Assembly (NCBI RefSeq): GCF_003955735.1
Contig: NZ_CP034464.1
Location: forward strand, 4,846,325 to 4,910,324
From: Undibacterium parvum
GTDB lineage: Bacteria; Pseudomonadota; Gammaproteobacteria; Burkholderiales; Burkholderiaceae_D
Length of the DNA: 64,000 bases
Reading direction: 5' to 3'
Shown: positions 35,614 to 45,291 of the stretch, piece after piece
How the letters are laid out: each line of letters opens with the position of its first letter
Numbering within the stretch: position 1 is the stretch's first letter
The notes under the pieces: model-generated
The model's input: only the letters and a program-made list of their open reading frames with translations
Databases searched by the model: none
Told to the model about the DNA's origin: nothing
Position numbers and translations under genes: made by a program

Positions 35614-35698
35614 AAAAGTCTTTATTTTTTAAGGTGGAACAAGTTCTTGCACATGGAACAACCCGCTAGTTTGCCACACTATGCCCTACAATACTGCT

Positions 35699-36772
35699 AT
35701 GAGCCATTTACAAATTATTCTTCCCTTCGGTATTCCACCGGCCGCCTTAGCACCCGATCTGCAGCGCGCACTACTCGCCCCCAGCCTACGCACACCAGCG
35801 CTGGCCAAACTACTGACCTGTGCCACACAAGGAAAAACCGAGTTAGCAGCGGATTTTGCAAGGCTACTGCCGCATGAAGCCTGGCTCGCAGGCCATTTTA
35901 GGCCGGAAACCCGCATGGATACTGCGCATGCCAATTCTAGCTTGCCCAATCCGCGTCTATGTAGCCCGGCCAACACGCATGCCAAGATGCAAGAACTGGG
36001 ATTGACCGTGAACGAAGGCTATTGGTTCACTTTTAGTCCTGTCCACATCCACATCGCGCGCGATCATCTGGTGCTCACCGACCAACGTCGCCTCGCGATT
36101 GCAGAGCAAGAAGCGCTTACGCTGTTTCAGGCCGCGGCCGCCATGTGCGCAGAACTAGGCAAGACTTTGCTGTACGGTGACGCCAAAACCTGGTTCTTGC
36201 GCGCCGATGACTGGCAGCATTTGCAGACCTCGACCATGGATGCCGCTTGTGGCCACAACATCGACATCTGGATGCCTAAGGGTGAGCAAGAAAGAGCCTG
36301 GCGCAAACTGCAAAACGAGATACAGATGCTATGGCATATCCACCCTATCAATGCGCAACGCGAAACACTTGGGCAGAACATCATCAATTCGGCCTGGCTG
36401 CATAGCGGCAGCGCTGCCCTGATGCTACAGGCTAAGCATTTCCGGTCAGATGCCGACTTAGCGCAGGTATTCGCTGCCAGCCAGCGCGAAGGAGCGTCCA
36501 CCCTGGTGCTCGATGGCTTTTTGGAGCCCGCCCTCAACAGCGATTGGTCTTACTGGTTAGACGCCATGCACAGCTTAGAAGACCAGTGGTGCGTGGCACT
36601 ACTGCAAGCACTCAAGGATAAGCAAATACAGCGCTTGGACTTGGTGTTTAGCGATGCCAGCAGCCTGACCACGTTCAGCCTGACGCCACGCCATCTGTGG
36701 AAATTCTGGGCCAAGCCCACACTGACACCGGTATTTTCTCTGCCGCAAAATAACTCAGAAGAGTCCGCATGA
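35699..36772 (+). CDS. RpfE/phosphoglycerate mutase-like protein upstream of recJ
   Basis: This is a 357-aa soluble protein. Genes of this kind precede recJ in many betaproteobacteria and are annotated as RpfE-like or phosphoglycerate mutase-like; I did not identify catalytic residues. Notable segments are MSHLQIILPFGIPPA at the start, GYWFTFSPVHIHIARDHLVL (about 117-136) and DIWMPKGEQERAW in the middle. An ATG at 35681 is an alternative start. Its stop overlaps the recJ start (ATGA), so the two are co-translated. Confidence 0.7.
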   Translation: MSHLQIILPFGIPPAALAPDLQRALLAPSLRTPALAKLLTCATQGKTELAADFARLLPHEAWLAGHFRPETRMDTAHANSSLPNPRLCSPANTHAKMQELGLTVNEGYWFTFSPVHIHIARDHLVLTDQRRLAIAEQEALTLFQAAAAMCAELGKTLLYGDAKTWFLRADDWQHLQTSTMDAACGHNIDIWMPKGEQERAWRKLQNEIQMLWHIHPINAQRETLGQNIINSAWLHSGSAALMLQAKHFRSDADLAQVFAASQREGASTLVLDGFLEPALNSDWSYWLDAMHSLEDQWCVALLQALKDKQIQRLDLVFSDASSLTTFSLTPRHLWKFWAKPTLTPVFSLPQNNSEESA

Positions 36773-38457
36773 CACGCCTTAGCATACGCCCCTACTCACT
36801 CAAACAATCTGAGACTCTGCGCCAAAGCGGCCTACATCCAGTCTTGGCGCGCCTGTTCGCGGCGCGCGGGGTCGCCGACAGCAGCGAACTGGCAACTGAA
36901 CTACCGGCCTTGATAGCACCGACCGCCTTGCTGCACATAGACAAAGCCGCCGTGTTTTTGGCCGACGCCATCGCCGCCAACAAAAAAATGGTGATCGTGG
37001 CTGATTACGATTGTGACGGTGCCACGGCCTGCGCGGTGGGCTTGCGTGGTTTGCGCATGCTAGGCGCGCTGGTCGATTACATTGTGCCTAACCGTTTTGA
37101 ATACGGCTACGGGCTAACGCCAGAGATCGTGGCATTGACCGCCAGAGAAAAATCGCCCGACATCATCGTCACGGTCGACAATGGCATCGCCAGCATCGAT
37201 GGTGTGGCAGCGGCCAATGCGATGGGCATACAGGTGGTGATTACCGATCACCATTTACCGGCCGACAGCCTGCCCGACGCCGCTGTCATCGTTAACCCGA
37301 ATCAGCCAGCTTGCGGCTTCCCAAGTAAAAATCTGGCCGGTGTCGGCGTGATGTTTTATGTCTTGCTAGCCCTGCGTGCCGAACTACGCAAGCGCGGCGT
37401 ATTCGATAGCCAAAGCCAGCCCAAGCTCGATGTCTTACTCGATCTGGTGGCGCTGGGCACTGTGGCCGACGTGGTTAAGCTCGATCCGAATAATCGCATA
37501 CTGGTGGCACAAGGTCTCAAGCGCATGCGCAGCGGTCGCATGCATGCCGGAGTTGCCGCGCTGTTTCGGGTGGCAGGTAGAGATAGCCATAAAGCCAGCC
37601 CGTTTGATCTCGGCTTTGCAGTCGGGCCGCGCCTCAATGCCGCCGGTAGACTGGCCGATATGGCGCTGGGCATAGAATGTCTGACCACCGATGACGAGGG
37701 CCGCGCCTGGCAAATTGCGCAAGAACTCAATAGCATCAACGCCGACCGTAAAGACATAGAGCGTGATATGCAAGACGCGGCGCTCTTGCATCTGGATGAT
37801 TTTCAAGCCGCAGCCAGCCACACCATTAGCGTCTTTGATGAGAGCTGGCATCAAGGCGTAATAGGCATCGTTGCCTCGCGTTTAAAAGATAAATTTTTCC
37901 GCCCTACTATCACTTTCGCGCCCGGCGATGCAGGCTTAATGAAGGGTTCGGGCCGCTCTATACCTGGATTTCATCTGCGCGATGCGCTCGATTTAGTCTC
38001 CAAACACTCCCCTACCCTGATCCAAAAATTTGGTGGGCACGCGATGGCGGCTGGCTTGACGATACGAAGTGAGGACTTTCCGGCTTTCCAAAAAGCCTTT
38101 GAAGCAGTTGGCCAGAGTTGGCTCAAGCAAGAGCAATTAGAGCGCATCATAGAAACCGATGGCGCGCTGGAAGACGCTTACTTCACCACCGACTTTATCG
38201 ATCTGCTGGCAGCGCAAGTATGGGGCCAGGGCTTTGCCGCGCCGGTATTTTGCGACGACTTCAAACTAATCTCACAACGCATACTCAAAGAGCGCCATCT
38301 AAAAATGGTCTTGGAAAAAAACGGCCTGCGTTATGACGCGATCTGGTTCGGTCACACCGACAGTTTCGGCGACAAGGTCAAGGTCGCATTCCGGCTTGAT
38401 GTGAATGAATACAATGGCGTCACCAAGGTGCAGTTATTGGTGGAGCATGTGGAGTGA
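36769..38457 (+). CDS. recJ: Single-stranded-DNA-specific exonuclease RecJ
   Basis: This 5'-3' ssDNA exonuclease works in recombination and mismatch repair. The 562-aa protein has the DHH-family motifs ADYDCDGATAC (about 79-89), VDNGIAS, and DHHLPAD. The DHHA1 region contains GGHAMAAGLT and the C-terminal OB domain is present. It overlaps the upstream gene and is followed by a family 1 repeat. Confidence 0.96.
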   Translation: MTRLSIRPYSLKQSETLRQSGLHPVLARLFAARGVADSSELATELPALIAPTALLHIDKAAVFLADAIAANKKMVIVADYDCDGATACAVGLRGLRMLGALVDYIVPNRFEYGYGLTPEIVALTAREKSPDIIVTVDNGIASIDGVAAANAMGIQVVITDHHLPADSLPDAAVIVNPNQPACGFPSKNLAGVGVMFYVLLALRAELRKRGVFDSQSQPKLDVLLDLVALGTVADVVKLDPNNRILVAQGLKRMRSGRMHAGVAALFRVAGRDSHKASPFDLGFAVGPRLNAAGRLADMALGIECLTTDDEGRAWQIAQELNSINADRKDIERDMQDAALLHLDDFQAAASHTISVFDESWHQGVIGIVASRLKDKFFRPTITFAPGDAGLMKGSGRSIPGFHLRDALDLVSKHSPTLIQKFGGHAMAAGLTIRSEDFPAFQKAFEAVGQSWLKQEQLERIIETDGALEDAYFTTDFIDLLAAQVWGQGFAAPVFCDDFKLISQRILKERHLKMVLEKNGLRYDAIWFGHTDSFGDKVKVAFRLDVNEYNGVTKVQLLVEHVE

Positions 38458-38511
38458 AGCTGAGCCCGACTTAGATTCCCCACACGGTCATTCAAATAAT
38501 TTTTACCAGCT

Positions 38512-38586
38512 AGCCCAGCGCGCATAGTCCATGCGGGCTGCAGCCTGGCATGGCCTGCAAGGCGCATGGGATATGCGCCTCTGGCC
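38512..38586. repeat. Palindromic repeat family 1, copy c
   Basis: Left arm GCGCATAGTCCATGCGGG, central CTGCAGCCTGGCATGGCCTG, right arm GCGCATGGGATATGCGC. It lies between the convergent recJ and M13 peptidase genes. Confidence 0.8.
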
Positions 38587-38609
38587 ATGTGGGAACTTCT
38601 AAAAACCCA

Positions 38610-40733
38610 CTACCAGACTCGCACGCGTGCCTTCGGGGCCAGATACAGACGCTGCCCGGTTTGCACATTAAACGCCGGATACCAGGCATCCAGATTGCGT
38701 ACCGTCAGCACCCGGTAGGCGGCCGGCGCATGCCCGTTCGTGGCGATCTGATTACGCAGGGCTGGCTCTCTGAATTTATTCCGCCAACTCTCGGCGTAGG
38801 CCAGGAAAAACTCATGATCGCTCGCTTCATTAGCGTTTGTCACGCTGCTGCGATAAGCGTTATATGCCACTTGCAAGCCAGCCAAATCGGCAATATTTTC
38901 ATCCAGAGTTTGCTGCCCATTAATGGCCAGATCTGGAAATGGTTTATACGCCGAATATTGCGCCACCAGCGCCTTGGAGGATTTTTGAAAATGTGCCAGG
39001 TCAGCTTTACTCCACCAGTTTCTCAGCTCGCCTTTGGCATCGAACTGCGCACCTGAGTCATCAAAACTATGACTGATCTCATGGCCTATGATGGCACCGA
39101 TGGCACCGTAATTCACGGCATCGCTGGCAGTCAGATCAAAAAACGGCGCCTGTAAAATCGCAGCGGGGAAGTTTAAGGCGTTTTGCATAGGCATGTTGAC
39201 GGCATTGACCTCTTGCGGGTTCATGCACCATTCGGTGGCATCCACCGCTTTACCTAGTTTGGCTTTGGCCTGCTGGTAAGCAAAAATCTCGGCACGTTCC
39301 TGATTACCATAGGCGTCAGTGGCACTCACTTGCAAGCCCGAATAATCACGCCATTTATCCGGGTAGCCTACCCCCACATACATGGCCTTGAGCTTGGCTT
39401 GCGCTTCGGCTTTGGTGCTCGCTGCCATCCAATCGAGAGCGCTGATACGTTGGCTAAACGCAGCCAGAATATTCACCACCATGCCCTGCACTTTGGCCTT
39501 GGCTTGCGGTGAAAAATGCTGCTCGGCATACAGCTTACCGAGTACTTCACCCAAAGAATGATTGGTGGCTGCCACCGCATTTTTCCAGCGCGGCGCGGGC
39601 TCAGGTGTACCGTTTAAGGCGGCTCCATAAAAGGCAAACTTTTGATCGACAAAGGCTTGCGGCAAGACCGAGGCGCGCTGATTGATGGCATGAAAACGTA
39701 AGTAATCCTTCCAACTATCGATAGAAATCGCCGCCACCAGTTTGGCAGCACCCTTCAAAGCAGTCGGGTGCCAGACCATAAAAGAAGTTTGATCAGCAAG
39801 GCCGGCCGCGGCGAAATACGCATCCCAATCCAGACCGCGGGCTTGCTTCACAAAATCCGATTTACGCCAGGAAGTATCGGCTTTCAAGACATTCGAGCTG
39901 ATTTCTCGGCTGACATGACTACGCGCGATCTGCGTCTCTAATGCCATCACGCGACCCGCCGCAGCCTCGGCATCTGCCACCCCAGCCAGACCTAGCATGC
40001 TGGCGATATGCGCCTGATACTTGAGACGCAAAGCCGCCATTTTTGGATTGCGCGAGACATAATATTCGCGATCCGGCATGCCCAAGCCGCCTTGCAATAA
40101 ATAGCCGGTATAGCGACTATGATCATGAAAACCTTGGGCTACCCACAGGCCGAACAGATTCTCGGTAGACAAATTGGTGGCATTGATAGGATCGACATCG
40201 GCGCGCAATTGCTGCCCCAGATAACTGGATAAAGCCGACTTATTCGTCAGTGCATCGATGCGCTGCAATTGCGCTTGCAACGGTGCCAGACCCAATTGAT
40301 GAATGCTCGCCATATCCAGATAGGCTTGATAAAAATCGGAGACTTTGCGCGCCTCACTGCCGGCCGCTGCTTGCGCGGCTTGCTCTATCAGCTTAAGAAC
40401 TTTTTTATCGGTGTCTTCACTCAACTGCCCAAATATGCCCCAACTGCTTTTGTCTGCCGGGATCTCCGTGGCGTCTTCCCAACCGCCATTGGCGTAGCGA
40501 TTAAAATCATCGCCCGCAGCGACACGGCTATCCATGCCACTGCGACTGGCCGTAGGATTACTGATTGTGGAAGTACCGGCTGGCGCTTGCACGATGGCGC
40601 CCTGTTGCGCGCTTGCTGGTACGGCCAGCAATACGCCCGGCAAGGCCAGCATGAGAGCCAGACTGAGCTTACGCAAACTAGCGGGTAACTCGCCACGCTG
40701 GGCTGAGGACTTAAAACGGATAGCATTTTTCAT
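38610..40733 (-). CDS. M13 family (PepO/neprilysin-like) exported metallopeptidase
   Basis: This is a 707-aa zinc endopeptidase. A signal peptide (SLALMLALPGVLLAVPASAQ) ends near residue 43, so it acts in the periplasm or outside. The zinc motif HEISH is at 551-555 and the third ligand is in DENIADLAG (611-619). The family motif NAVNMPMQNALNFPA is present. The C-terminus reads VRVW, whereas most M13 enzymes end in a Cys-containing CxVW. A T8G9 homopolymer tract lies 26-42 bases before the start codon. Confidence 0.93.
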   Translation of the reverse strand: MKNAIRFKSSAQRGELPASLRKLSLALMLALPGVLLAVPASAQQGAIVQAPAGTSTISNPTASRSGMDSRVAAGDDFNRYANGGWEDATEIPADKSSWGIFGQLSEDTDKKVLKLIEQAAQAAAGSEARKVSDFYQAYLDMASIHQLGLAPLQAQLQRIDALTNKSALSSYLGQQLRADVDPINATNLSTENLFGLWVAQGFHDHSRYTGYLLQGGLGMPDREYYVSRNPKMAALRLKYQAHIASMLGLAGVADAEAAAGRVMALETQIARSHVSREISSNVLKADTSWRKSDFVKQARGLDWDAYFAAAGLADQTSFMVWHPTALKGAAKLVAAISIDSWKDYLRFHAINQRASVLPQAFVDQKFAFYGAALNGTPEPAPRWKNAVAATNHSLGEVLGKLYAEQHFSPQAKAKVQGMVVNILAAFSQRISALDWMAASTKAEAQAKLKAMYVGVGYPDKWRDYSGLQVSATDAYGNQERAEIFAYQQAKAKLGKAVDATEWCMNPQEVNAVNMPMQNALNFPAAILQAPFFDLTASDAVNYGAIGAIIGHEISHSFDDSGAQFDAKGELRNWWSKADLAHFQKSSKALVAQYSAYKPFPDLAINGQQTLDENIADLAGLQVAYNAYRSSVTNANEASDHEFFLAYAESWRNKFREPALRNQIATNGHAPAAYRVLTVRNLDAWYPAFNVQTGQRLYLAPKARVRVW

Positions 40734-40822
40734 AGGGTCTCTCGATTTTTATAGTTGCTTTTTTTTGGGGGGGGGATTTAGGCGTTTGGATCGCTTCGCC
40801 TAGAAAAAGTTCAGCCTGATTT

Positions 40823-41287
40823 TTACTTAAAGAACAGAAGCATCCGACAAAGCACGCCAGTCAGCAGCACCGCCAGATCATTGAGCGAAAAATGCAGCAC
40901 CAGGCTCAGCTTGCCGCTCAGAATAAAATATTCCAGGCTGGGCACCAGCACCAGCCAGGCACATCCGGCGAAGATCAACAGGCCCGCTATCCGGCCTATG
41001 TGAGCGCGCATGCTCTGATCAAAAGCAGCTGGCTCACCAGCGTTTAGCAAGACATCCGAGGCCATAGATAGAGCAATCAAAAGCGCCAGCGGCGCGATCA
41101 TGCTGGTCCAAAACAAGGGCAGATGCAGAGCCAGGGAGAGTAAAGCTAGCCCGGTGTCCCAACGTAACGCTGGGATCACCATACTGATGCTGTCGTAACG
41201 CTCTTTGAGCAAGCTGGCTAGCATCAGCAGCACGATGAACTTACTGCTAACACCTAAAAATTTTAACAAAGCACTGAGCTTAAACAT
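40823..41287 (-). CDS. Small membrane protein of unknown function
   Basis: This 154-aa protein has about four hydrophobic segments (FIVLLMLASLL, LALLSLALHLPLFWTSMIAPLALLIAL, IAGLLIFAGCAWLVLVPSLEYF, and a C-terminal one). I do not recognise the family. I chose ATG 41287; the longer frame to 41383 runs into a family 1 repeat and its extra residues are an artefact. It is downstream of a lipoprotein gene on the same strand. Confidence 0.65.
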   Translation of the reverse strand: MFKLSALLKFLGVSSKFIVLLMLASLLKERYDSISMVIPALRWDTGLALLSLALHLPLFWTSMIAPLALLIALSMASDVLLNAGEPAAFDQSMRAHIGRIAGLLIFAGCAWLVLVPSLEYFILSGKLSLVLHFSLNDLAVLLTGVLCRMLLFFK

Positions 41288-41343
41288 GGGGGAATTAAAC
41301 CAATCTTGGAAATTGCAGGCCAGCCCATTATAAAGATGCCATG

Positions 41344-41415
41344 CCGCCACTGCGCATATTCCATGCGGGCTGCAGCACGGCATGGCTGGAAAGCCGCATG
41401 GAATATGCGTCTTGG
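41344..41415. repeat. Palindromic repeat family 1, copy d
   Basis: Left arm TGCGCATATTCCATGCGGG, central CTGCAGCACGGCATGGCTGG, right arm CCGCATGGAATATGCG. It lies between the small membrane protein gene and the lipoprotein gene, both on the minus strand. Confidence 0.85.
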
Positions 41416-41453
41416 GTTAGCATCAAAAATAGTCTAGCGCAAGCAACAAGCGC

Positions 41454-42239
41454 TTATTTGGCAGGCGCGCTGGGTGGATTGATGGTTTCGGCGGGCAGCG
41501 CAGTAGTATTGTTGCCGGTGCCGCTTTTGGCTGGAATTGTCGCAGTAGCGGGAGCCGTTGCCAAAGGCAGGGGCGCAGCCGGTGGCAGGCATCCGCTAGC
41601 TTGACCCAAACCTTTTAGAAATGCCCTACGCACGATGCCGGCCGCCAGCGCAGCAGTGACATCTTTAGAGTGCTTATCGGCGCCAGAAAAACGTCGTATC
41701 CAGCTACGAAAGGGAATCACGCCTTCGACCGTACTACGCAAGGCGCCGACTGCCGCATTGCTTAATTCAGACTGCCCCTGATCGAATAGGCTTGCCACCT
41801 GACTGCCGGTAGTCGCATCCAGATCCGGGCCTATGATGCGATCCAAGGCGGTTATTTCGGCACCGATAGCGTCGCAGCTTTTATCCGATGGGAGTATATA
41901 CGGCCCCTTCATAGCGGCATTTAACTCAGGCGAAATCTCAGTGCGTATCAGATTAAAATCACTCAAAGGAGAAGTTACAGCACCGATGACCTGGGTATCC
42001 ATGGCAGGCTTACTCATGCTGCCGCTAGCTGGCGCAGATTTTTCGCTGACGGCTGCATCCTTAGTGTTGGCACTGGTACCAGTAGGCGTGCTGGCAGGAT
42101 TGTCCGCGGTAGCGCAGCCACACAGTGCGAGTCCTAGCAGCAAGCCAGCACAGAGTTGTGCGACGCTGCGATCGCCTGAACTGGCCCGTGCTGCGCGCGC
42201 GCATAAGTCTGAGTGCTGCGTGTCTAAAAATTTATTCAT
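41454..42239 (-). CDS. Putative lipoprotein
   Basis: This 261-aa protein has a long N-terminal region followed by the lipobox LALCGCAT (lipidated Cys near residue 42). A Thr/Ser/Ala-rich linker (about 45-80) leads to a helical domain that contains CDAIGAEITALDRIIGPDLD and FRSWIRRFSGADKHSKDV, and a Pro/Ala-rich tail. I do not recognise a named family. ATG 42239 is preferred over the frame from 42275. Confidence 0.7.
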   Translation of the reverse strand: MNKFLDTQHSDLCARAARASSGDRSVAQLCAGLLLGLALCGCATADNPASTPTGTSANTKDAAVSEKSAPASGSMSKPAMDTQVIGAVTSPLSDFNLIRTEISPELNAAMKGPYILPSDKSCDAIGAEITALDRIIGPDLDATTGSQVASLFDQGQSELSNAAVGALRSTVEGVIPFRSWIRRFSGADKHSKDVTAALAAGIVRRAFLKGLGQASGCLPPAAPLPLATAPATATIPAKSGTGNNTTALPAETINPPSAPAK

Positions 42240-42382
42240 GTACTTGAGATTTCCTGAATGGTCTATGGTGGACATCGAAATTACCGCTAACTGAGCATGC
42301 CAGCTAGCAATCTACTTAAGCGAAAGTGTAACGCGATTTGACGCTGGTATGGGCATTCTGGCATAGCACAAGATGAAAACAA

Positions 42383-42407
42383 AAAAGGCGACCCGCAGGT
42401 CGCCTTT
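42383..42407 (-). terminator. Intrinsic terminator of the lactate permease gene
   Basis: AAAGGCGACC and GGTCGCCTTT pair around a 4-nt loop. On the minus strand it is followed by TTTTTTGTTTTC, 40 bases after the lctP stop codon. Confidence 0.92.
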
Positions 42408-42444
42408 GACATTAGCAATTAACTTAGCTGCTTAGTTTCGCAAC

Positions 42445-44136
42445 TCAATACACCAATAAAGTAAATGGATAGACGTAGGCCTGCAAGAATACGAACAGAC
42501 CGACTAACAGCGCCAGCGCCAGGCTATGGAAGAACACAAAACGCAAGATCTCACTCTCATGTCCATACCAACGGGTGGCGGTACTGGCCACCACGATGCT
42601 CTGGGCATCGATCATTTTACCCATCACACCACCCGAACTATTTGCCGCCGCCATCAAGACTGGGCTCAGACCAAGTTGCTCGGCGGTGGTTTTCTGCAAG
42701 CCGCCAAACAAGACATTGGCGGCAGTATCAGAACCGGTCAACGCCACTCCCAACCAACCGAGCAAAGTACCGAAAATAGGATACATCATGCCGGTATGCG
42801 CAAACACCAAGCCCAGACTGGCATCGGTACCAGAAAAGCGGGTCAGATAGCCCAGCGCCAGCATCAAGACTATCGTCAATAAAGAGTAACGTACCAGCCA
42901 GATGGTGCGGAAATAAATACGGAACAAATCAAGCAAGCGATATTTCATCATCAAGCCTGCCAAGATAGACGCAATAAAGATACCGGTACCGGTGGCCGAC
43001 AACCAGTTCAGGGTATAAATCGCCGCTTCTTTATGCGGCTTAGCGACCACTGGTGCCACTTTTTCGACCAGATTATGTAAGCCAGTAAAAGGGATCTTGA
43101 ACACAGAAATTCCATCTACCCATTTTTTAAATTCTGGCACGCCCCAGATAAAGACCAGCGCGGTAAGGATGACCCAAGGCATCCACGCCATGACCAAAGC
43201 ACGTCTATCATGTTTCTGAAACATAGCAGCGCCAGCATCTGACTGATGCGACTGGGCGCCGCTCAAATCAGCGCTACCAGACTCTGCCTCACGTCCTTTC
43301 AGCGAAGTAGAAGTCCAGATTTTTTTCGGCTGCCACACTTTGAGAAACAAAATCAGGCTGACCATAGAGACAATCGCGGCCACCACATCGACCAACCAGG
43401 GACCGTGAAAATTCGAGACCAGATATTGCGGAATTGCGAAGCTTAAACCCGCCACCAGGATCGCTGGCCAAATTTGCAGCATGCCCCTAAAACCAGCAAA
43501 AGCCCAGATCAACCAGAAAGGTACCAGCAAAGAAAACAAGGGCAATTGTCGCCCTATCATGCCGGACAATTGCATCAAGTCGATGCCGGTCACGGCCGCC
43601 AATGCGATCACCGGCGTGCCCAATGCGCCATACGCGACCGGCGCGGTATTGGCGATCAGGCATAGGCCAGAAGCGGCCAACGGTGAGAAGCCCAGACCTA
43701 TCATAATGGCCGCAGTAACTGCGACCGGTGTGCCAAAACCGGCTGCGCCTTCAAAGAAAGCGCCGAAGCAAAATGCAATCAGCAATAGCTGTATGCGTCT
43801 GTCATCAGTGATACCGGTCAGGCTATCCTGCAAGACTTTAAACGAGCCGTTTTCTATGGTCAGCTGATGTAAGAAAATAATATTAAGGACGATCCAGCCT
43901 ATAGGCAGAAGCCCAAAAGCGGCGCCGTAACCCGCCGCATTCCATGCCAGACCGGCAGGCATACCAAAACCAAATATCGCCACCAGCAGGGCACTGATCA
44001 AACCCAAGCCGGCCGCGTAATGCGCCTTCATATGCGCAAACGCGATACATCCCAGCATCACCACCACCGGGATTGCCGCCATCAAGGCCGACAACCAAAT
44101 ATTCCCCAAAGGGTCATACACCTGACTCCACACCAT
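42445..44136 (-). CDS. lldP: L-lactate permease
   Basis: This is an inner-membrane lactate:proton symporter of the LctP/LldP family. It has 563 aa and about twelve or more hydrophobic segments. Family motifs are GFGTPVAVTAAIMIGLGF near 133-150 and the later NSSGGVMGKMIDAQSIVVAS. ATG 44136 has GGGAG five bases upstream; a TTG at 44148 overlaps that site and is less likely. No lactate dehydrogenase gene is adjacent. It is divergent from the carbonic anhydrase gene. Confidence 0.92.
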   Translation of the reverse strand: MVWSQVYDPLGNIWLSALMAAIPVVVMLGCIAFAHMKAHYAAGLGLISALLVAIFGFGMPAGLAWNAAGYGAAFGLLPIGWIVLNIIFLHQLTIENGSFKVLQDSLTGITDDRRIQLLLIAFCFGAFFEGAAGFGTPVAVTAAIMIGLGFSPLAASGLCLIANTAPVAYGALGTPVIALAAVTGIDLMQLSGMIGRQLPLFSLLVPFWLIWAFAGFRGMLQIWPAILVAGLSFAIPQYLVSNFHGPWLVDVVAAIVSMVSLILFLKVWQPKKIWTSTSLKGREAESGSADLSGAQSHQSDAGAAMFQKHDRRALVMAWMPWVILTALVFIWGVPEFKKWVDGISVFKIPFTGLHNLVEKVAPVVAKPHKEAAIYTLNWLSATGTGIFIASILAGLMMKYRLLDLFRIYFRTIWLVRYSLLTIVLMLALGYLTRFSGTDASLGLVFAHTGMMYPIFGTLLGWLGVALTGSDTAANVLFGGLQKTTAEQLGLSPVLMAAANSSGGVMGKMIDAQSIVVASTATRWYGHESEILRFVFFHSLALALLVGLFVFLQAYVYPFTLLVY

Positions 44137-44421
44137 ACCGTCTCCCAATTATTTTTAGTAGTTAAACTCTAAGTTCATAGCGAAACGATGGTACAACAGG
44201 GCACAGCGTAGAAATCATCGTGCCTAGCTGAAATGAATTTGACGTTTGCTTGAACTAAATTGATGCATTACTACGAAGCAATTAATTTCGGCGAGCATCC
44301 TCCCGACGCTCAGCAAAGCGATATTTGTTCGATATTGTTGCTTTTCTCGAAAGTTTAGCTATCCTGTTCAGGTAGTTCGATGTTTAACAAAGACGCTAAA
44401 AAACCTCTAGGAGCAATTCAC

Positions 44422-45159
44422 ATGATTTCTAATTATTCAAAAAAGCTGACGCAATTCACGCTTGCTTTAACCACCGCCATCTTGCTCAGCGCCTGTGCTA
44501 GCCCTGAAGTTGCCAGCACAAAAACCAATGATGTAGTGGCGATGAATAAGGCCAAACAAGACAAAACCAGCCCGGATATGGCGATTAAGATGCTGCAAGA
44601 AGGCAATACCAGATTTATCTCAGGGGCGATGCTGAAACGTGATCTGAACGCTCAGGTGAAAGCCACCGGACACGACGGTCAGTTTCCGTTTGCCAGTGTG
44701 GTCAGTTGTATCGATTCGCGCACTGAACCGGCACTGGTCTTTGATCAAGGCATAGGCGATATTTTTCATGCTTCAGTCGCCGGAAATTTTGTTAATGAAG
44801 ATATTCTGGGGAGTTTAGAGTACGCCGCTAAGGTCGCGGGTTCCAAAGCCATCATTATTTTAGGTCACACGCATTGCGGCGCGGTCAAAGGCGCATGTGA
44901 CAATGCGGCACTGGGCAATTTAACCCAATTGATCGCAAAAATCACTCCGGCAGTCAAGGCCACACCCGATACCCACGGTAGTGATCGCAGCTCTAAAAAC
45001 CATCACTTTGTCGATGCAGCAGCCGAGATGAACGTGAAAATGACAGTGCAAGCGGTTACAGAAAAAAGCCCGGTGTTAAAGGAGATGGTCGACAAAGGTC
45101 AGATTAAAGTGGTCGGTGCGATGTTAGATGTAGAAACAGGCAAAGTGGTTTTTTATTGA
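44422..45159 (+). CDS. Beta-carbonic anhydrase with lipoprotein signal
   Basis: This 245-aa zinc enzyme interconverts CO2 and bicarbonate. The zinc ligands Cys96 (in SCIDSR, with the Asp98/Arg100 dyad), His149 and Cys152 (in GHTHCGA) are all present. The N-terminus has a signal with the lipobox LLSAC (Cys25), so the mature enzyme should be lipid-anchored in the cell envelope, while most bacterial beta enzymes are cytoplasmic. ATG 44422 has AGGAGC upstream, so the longer frame from 44380 is rejected. Confidence 0.9.
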   Translation: MISNYSKKLTQFTLALTTAILLSACASPEVASTKTNDVVAMNKAKQDKTSPDMAIKMLQEGNTRFISGAMLKRDLNAQVKATGHDGQFPFASVVSCIDSRTEPALVFDQGIGDIFHASVAGNFVNEDILGSLEYAAKVAGSKAIIILGHTHCGAVKGACDNAALGNLTQLIAKITPAVKATPDTHGSDRSSKNHHFVDAAAEMNVKMTVQAVTEKSPVLKEMVDKGQIKVVGAMLDVETGKVVFY

Positions 45160-45211
45160 TTTGCTTAGTTGAGCTTAGTTAATCTACTTAATTAAACTAT
45201 TCGTTTAGCGA

Positions 45212-45244
45212 CTGATGCAGAAATTCAAAAAATTTCTGCATCAG
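45212..45244. terminator. Hairpin between carbonic anhydrase and Ste24-like genes
   Basis: CTGATGCAGAAATT and AATTTCTGCATCAG form a perfect 14-bp stem with a 5-nt loop between convergent genes. The T-run is weak on both sides. Confidence 0.65.
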
Positions 45245-45291
45245 CTAATTTTAGACAAACCTGATAGCGACACTCAGAAAACTAAAAACGC

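Noticed and set aside
41288..41383. N-terminal extension of the small membrane protein frame at 40823
   Set aside because: The extra ~32 codons run into a family 1 palindromic repeat and have no SD or signal support; ATG 41287 is better.
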